NCBI GenBank assembly: GCA_019637155.1
Contig: JAHBWE010000024.1
Location: 62,001 to 126,000 of the forward strand
DNA length: 64,000 nucleotides
Origin: Labilithrix sp.
GTDB taxonomy: Bacteria; Myxococcota_A; Polyangia; Polyangiales; Polyangiaceae
Direction of reading: 5' to 3'
The position numbers were made by a program, and so were the translations under genes. The notes below the pieces were generated by a model. That model did no database searches and was not told the DNA's origin. It worked only from the letters and a program-made list of their open reading frames with translations. Of the stretch, positions 61,356 to 64,000 are shown in pieces; position 1 is the first letter of the stretch, and each line of letters opens with the position of its first letter.

Positions 61356-61877
61356 TCAGCACGGACCGCCGCACGACCAGCCGTCGTCGCACTTCGTCGG
61401 GGCGGCGCCGCCGGGGCAGGTGACGTTGCACGGGCCGGTGGAGGTGCAATGCACGCGGCAGCTCCCGGTGCACGTGGGGTTGCAGTTGCCCGTCGACGTG
61501 CACGTCACCTCGCTCGCGTCGCCGACGTTGGGGGCGCAGTCGTTGACGCTCGTGCACGTGTAGCGGCAGCGCGCGCCGCACGTCGCGCCGCAGGTGCTCG
61601 TGCTCTCGCAAGCGATCGTGCAGTCGGCGCCGCACGTGACCTTGCAGTTGGGGCCGCTCTTGCAGGTGTACGCGCAGTTGTCCGCGCACCGTGCGTTGCA
61701 GTCGCCGTCGAAGCTGCTGCACGACGGCGCGCAGCGATCCGTCGCTCCGCAGTCGAGGTCGCACGCGCCGCTCGTGCACGTCTGCGGGTCCGCCGGCGGA
61801 GGGATGTTCGAGTCGCCGCCGCCGCTGCACGCGACGAAGAGCGCGACGAGGAGCCCGGGACCGAGGAGACGCGCCAT
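61356..61877 (-). CDS. Cys-rich lipoprotein with periodic cysteines
   Basis: This 173-residue protein has a short signal peptide with lipobox FVAC (C17), then 28 further cysteines with regular spacing C-x5-C-x3-C-x3-C-x3-C, for example CTSTGNCNPTCTGSCRVHC. The periodicity suggests a disulfide- or metal-filled solenoid on the outer envelope. Its ATG overlaps the stop of the upstream gene by 1 base (TGATG), and three further overlapping genes upstream include two radical SAM enzymes with extra cysteine motifs. It could therefore be a substrate for modification, though similar Cys-rich lipoproteins exist without such neighbours. Confidence 0.78.
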   Translation of the reverse strand: MARLLGPGLLVALFVACSGGGDSNIPPPADPQTCTSGACDLDCGATDRCAPSCSSFDGDCNARCADNCAYTCKSGPNCKVTCGADCTIACESTSTCGATCGARCRYTCTSVNDCAPNVGDASEVTCTSTGNCNPTCTGSCRVHCTSTGPCNVTCPGGAAPTKCDDGWSCGGPC

Positions 61878-62413
61878 CAGCGGGCCTTCGGGGACCAGCG
61901 GCCTTCGAGGAGGCGGTACTCGTCGGTGTACTGCTCGTCGTCGCGCGGGGCGACGTGGCGCTTGATCTTCGGCGTCGGCGAGCCGTCCTCGATGTCCCAT
62001 TTCTCGTCCCACTTGTCGTCGCGATCGAGGTCGATCTTGAGGCGGTTCACCTTCGCGAAGCCGTCGTCCTTGTAGAAATCGACTTTGTAGGATTTACCCT
62101 TGAACGCATCTTTCACCTTTGCGCCGGAGATGCTCATCGGGAGGCGGGCGAGGATCTCGCGGTCGACCTCGCGCAGCGCGAGCGGATCGGCCGCGGTGGG
62201 CGTGGCCGTGTTGGGCGTAGGCGTGGGCGTGCTCGTCGTCGTCGGCCCCATCACCGGCGGCACCGTCGCCGTGGTCGTCACCGTCGCCGCCACGGTGGGC
62301 TCCTCCGGCTTCGGTTGCGTGCGGCTGCACTGGTAGGCGCACGCGCCGAAGGCGCCGAGGCCGACGACGGCGAGGCCGGAGATGAGGAGCGCGCGGAACG
62401 TCTTGAACTTCAC
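61877..62413 (-). CDS. Signal-anchored protein with Thr/Pro linker
   Basis: This 178-residue protein has an N-terminal hydrophobic segment with cysteines at its end (LAVVGLGAFGACAYQCS). It could be a lipoprotein signal or an anchor. A Thr/Pro/Val-rich linker (about 34-75) leads to a folded domain ending in DLDRDDKWDEKWDI, acidic and EF-hand-like in spacing, and an RDDEQYTDEYRLLEGRW segment. The acidic loop might bind calcium. Its GTG start overlaps the stop of the radical SAM gene (GTGA) and its stop overlaps the Cys-rich lipoprotein start. No family was recognised; it is probably a periplasmic or surface partner. Confidence 0.72.
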   Translation of the reverse strand: MKFKTFRALLISGLAVVGLGAFGACAYQCSRTQPKPEEPTVAATVTTTATVPPVMGPTTTSTPTPTPNTATPTAADPLALREVDREILARLPMSISGAKVKDAFKGKSYKVDFYKDDGFAKVNRLKIDLDRDDKWDEKWDIEDGSPTPKIKRHVAPRDDEQYTDEYRLLEGRWSPKAR

Positions 62414-63357
62414 GAAGCCTCCGTCGCCGTGACCGGCGCGCCTGCCATCATCGCACGCGCGATCGGGACCGTGCAGTAGCAGAGACGATAGCGGCACGGC
62501 GTCGCCTCCGGCTCGAGACGGAAGTCCGGATCGAGGAAGCTCCCGAGCCGCCCGAGCGCCCGCTCGCGCGCGAGGTCCGGGATCCCGCGCCGCGCGCGCA
62601 GCGTCGTGAGCGTCGCGCGGCGGCCGGGGTAGCAGCGGTACGCGTCGCCCTTGTCGTCGAGGACGAAGAACCGCGCGCCCGCCCAGCACGGGCGGCCCGC
62701 GAAGTCGTGCGCGATCGCGCCGGTGGCGTTGTGGCCGCCGAGCGCCTCGAGCAGCGCGCGCTCCTCCGCCGAGTACGCCGCGATGACGCCGTCGTCGCGC
62801 TCGGGCTGGACCTTGAAGGTGAGGCCGCGCGCGCGGAACAGGGCGGCGAGGGCGTCGAGGCGCGGGAGGGCCGCGCGCGTCGCGACCGTCGTCACGCACA
62901 CGTGCGGGCGCGGGAGCGACGCGTCGGCGCGCGCGCGGAGCGTCTCGCCGAGGCGCGCGGCCTTGTCGGCGAAGCGCTCGACGTCGTCGACGTACTCGAG
63001 GTGCAGACTGCACGAGAACGTCCCCACCCTCCCGCGCGCGGCGGCGACGAAGGCGTCGAGGCGCTCCGGCGACGCGGAGAGGTTCGTGACGACGGAGACG
63101 CGGTGCCCCGCCGCCGCGACGCCGGCGACGATCTCGAGGAGCGTCGGATGCACGAACGGCTCGCCGCCGGAGAGCTTCACCTCCCAGCGCCCCGGCAAGC
63201 GGCGGAAGGCGTCGAGGAAGCGCGGCGTGTCGCGCGACCAGCGCCCGCGATCGTCCTTGAAGCGCTGCGTGCAGTAGGTGCAGCGGTAGTTGCACGTCGT
63301 GTTGACGTTCCAGCAGACCACGCCCTCGGCGGGCTCCGGCGGCGACGGCCAGCTCAC
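62410..63357 (-). CDS. Radical SAM enzyme with SPASM/twitch-like Cys motifs
   Basis: This is a 315-residue protein. The radical SAM motif CNYRCTYC (C22, C26, C29) binds the reducing 4Fe-4S cluster, followed by KLSGGEPFVHP (GGE motif for SAM) and VVTNLSA. The C-terminal part has more cysteines in a twitch/SPASM-like layout: GRPCWAGARFFVLDD...AYRC and a terminal CRYRLCYC (C-x4-C-x-C), which would hold an auxiliary cluster. Such enzymes often modify peptides or proteins. The GTG start overlaps the stop of a paralogous gene upstream (GTGA). The target is unknown; the two exported proteins encoded directly downstream are candidates. Confidence 0.85.
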   Translation of the reverse strand: MSWPSPPEPAEGVVCWNVNTTCNYRCTYCTQRFKDDRGRWSRDTPRFLDAFRRLPGRWEVKLSGGEPFVHPTLLEIVAGVAAAGHRVSVVTNLSASPERLDAFVAAARGRVGTFSCSLHLEYVDDVERFADKAARLGETLRARADASLPRPHVCVTTVATRAALPRLDALAALFRARGLTFKVQPERDDGVIAAYSAEERALLEALGGHNATGAIAHDFAGRPCWAGARFFVLDDKGDAYRCYPGRRATLTTLRARRGIPDLARERALGRLGSFLDPDFRLEPEATPCRYRLCYCTVPIARAMMAGAPVTATEAS

Positions 63358-64000
63358 GGCTCCGCGCGCTCGATCATGCCGCGGTTCGCGGGCACGGTGC
63401 AGGGACAGATGTCGTAGGTGCACGGCGCGGGGCCGGTCGCGAGGGCGAGCGTGCCGGCGAGGACGTTGCCGAGGTAGCCCTCGCCGAAGCGCTTCGAGGT
63501 GCGGCAGCGCCACGCGTCGCCGGTCTGCGTGAGGACGAAGTACTCCGCGCCCGCCCAGCAGCGACGCCCGCGGTAGCTCGGCGCCACGTTCGCGCGCCGC
63601 GGCGACGGCGAGATGCCGACGAGGCCGGTGACGCGCTGGCGGTCCTCTTCGTCGTAGCTCGCGACGCCGCCCTTCACCTTCATCACTTGCGGGAAGAGCG
63701 TGAGGCCCGCCGCTTCGACCTCGCTCCGCGCGCGCGCGACCTCCTCGAGGCGGCCCGGCACGAGGACCGTGTTGACGACGAGGCGCGCGTCCGGGTCCAT
63801 GAGCGCGCGGAGGCGCGCCGCCTTCTCTACGAAGGTCGCGATCGACGTGTGCTCGAGGTGGAGGCTCGCGCTCACGACGCCGAGGCGCCCGCGCGTGAGC
63901 GTCGCGAACCGCTCGAGGATCGCGATCGGGGCGGAGAGGTTCGTGAGGACCGACACGACGTGCGGCGTCCGCGTGACGAGGCCGGGCACGATCCGATCGA
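63354..64000 (-). CDS. Radical SAM/SPASM-like paralogue, 3' part only
   Basis: The frame runs off the end of the window, so only the C-terminal 215 residues are seen; the radical SAM CxxxCxxC motif lies outside. The visible part matches the neighbour: HVVSVLTNLSAPIAILERF, a SASLHLEH strand, GRRCWAGAEYFVLTQTGDAWRC and a terminal CTYDICPC (C-x4-C-x-C), here followed by TVPANRG. The same auxiliary-cluster pattern with different flanking residues indicates a duplicated pair with different substrates or successive steps. It is coupled to the next gene by a GTGA overlap. Confidence 0.82.
   Translation of the reverse strand, partial: DRIVPGLVTRTPHVVSVLTNLSAPIAILERFATLTRGRLGVVSASLHLEHTSIATFVEKAARLRALMDPDARLVVNTVLVPGRLEEVARARSEVEAAGLTLFPQVMKVKGGVASYDEEDRQRVTGLVGISPSPRRANVAPSYRGRRCWAGAEYFVLTQTGDAWRCRTSKRFGEGYLGNVLAGTLALATGPAPCTYDICPCTVPANRGMIERAEP

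Overview
The window is G+C-rich DNA with strong third-position G/C bias. Several features point to a myxobacterium (Myxococcota), probably the Polyangiales side of the phylum, though no rRNA or marker phylogeny is available here. They are the many short secreted lipoproteins, Asp/Ala/Gly-rich and Cys-rich surface proteins, a Ser/Thr kinase facing an FHA-sigma54 activator, a PEGA protein, several cytosolic hybrid histidine kinases, and a futalosine-type menaquinone operon. No rRNA, tRNA, CRISPR array, phage or intact insertion sequence was found.

Region by region. 0-6.5 kb: end of an unknown gene, a Pro-rich anchored protein, a CBS-pair protein divergent from a transketolase with a Cys/His tail, a DUF2267 protein, an SH3-NlpC/P60-like lipoprotein and a propeller-like protein. 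6.5-12.8 kb: SOUL heme-binding protein, a barrel-like protein carrying an in-frame repeat insertion, a glycosyltransferase/aldehyde dehydrogenase pair, a small overlapping pair that looks toxin-antitoxin-like, and a secreted lipoprotein. 12.8-22.2 kb: a repeat-bearing spacer, a secreted phospholipase D-like protein, patatin, a metallophosphatase, a POT-type transporter, a von Willebrand A lipoprotein, a Tat-type esterase, a second copy of the interspersed repeat, and an ExbD-like protein followed by decayed duplicates of its own 3' end. 22.2-32.4 kb: coupled surface proteins, then the kinase/FHA regulator pair with PEGA and Gly-rich envelope genes, and a GNAT gene divergent from a tail-anchored protein.

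32.5-41.3 kb is the metabolic centre: a minus-strand menaquinone (futalosine) operon in the order ubiD-ubiE fusion, ubiX, an MqnE-tail-like gene, mqnE, mqnA-mqnC fusion, mqnX, a 58-codon linker ORF and mqnP (ubiA). Every junction overlaps by 1-8 bases. It covers chorismate to aminofutalosine to cyclic dehypoxanthine futalosine, then the prenylation, decarboxylation and methylation steps. Only mqnD is not seen. A 20-bp palindrome lies just upstream.

41.4-48.5 kb: small genes, a PP2C-like protein, serA, a lipoprotein, two gene remnants, a DEAD-box helicase, rbfA, and a frameshifted secreted protein gene that separates rbfA from infB. 48.5-54.2 kb: rimP-nusA-ylxR/L7Ae-infB. 54.4-61.2 kb: three histidine kinases around treZ. 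61.4-64 kb: a four-gene overlapping operon with two radical SAM/SPASM-like enzymes, a small exported protein and a lipoprotein with 29 cysteines. This is the best candidate for an undescribed system.

A recurring signal runs through the window. Many genes that lead a transcription unit have a TANNNT hexamer only 6-10 bases before the start codon, mostly with no Shine-Dalgarno sequence, which suggests leaderless transcripts.
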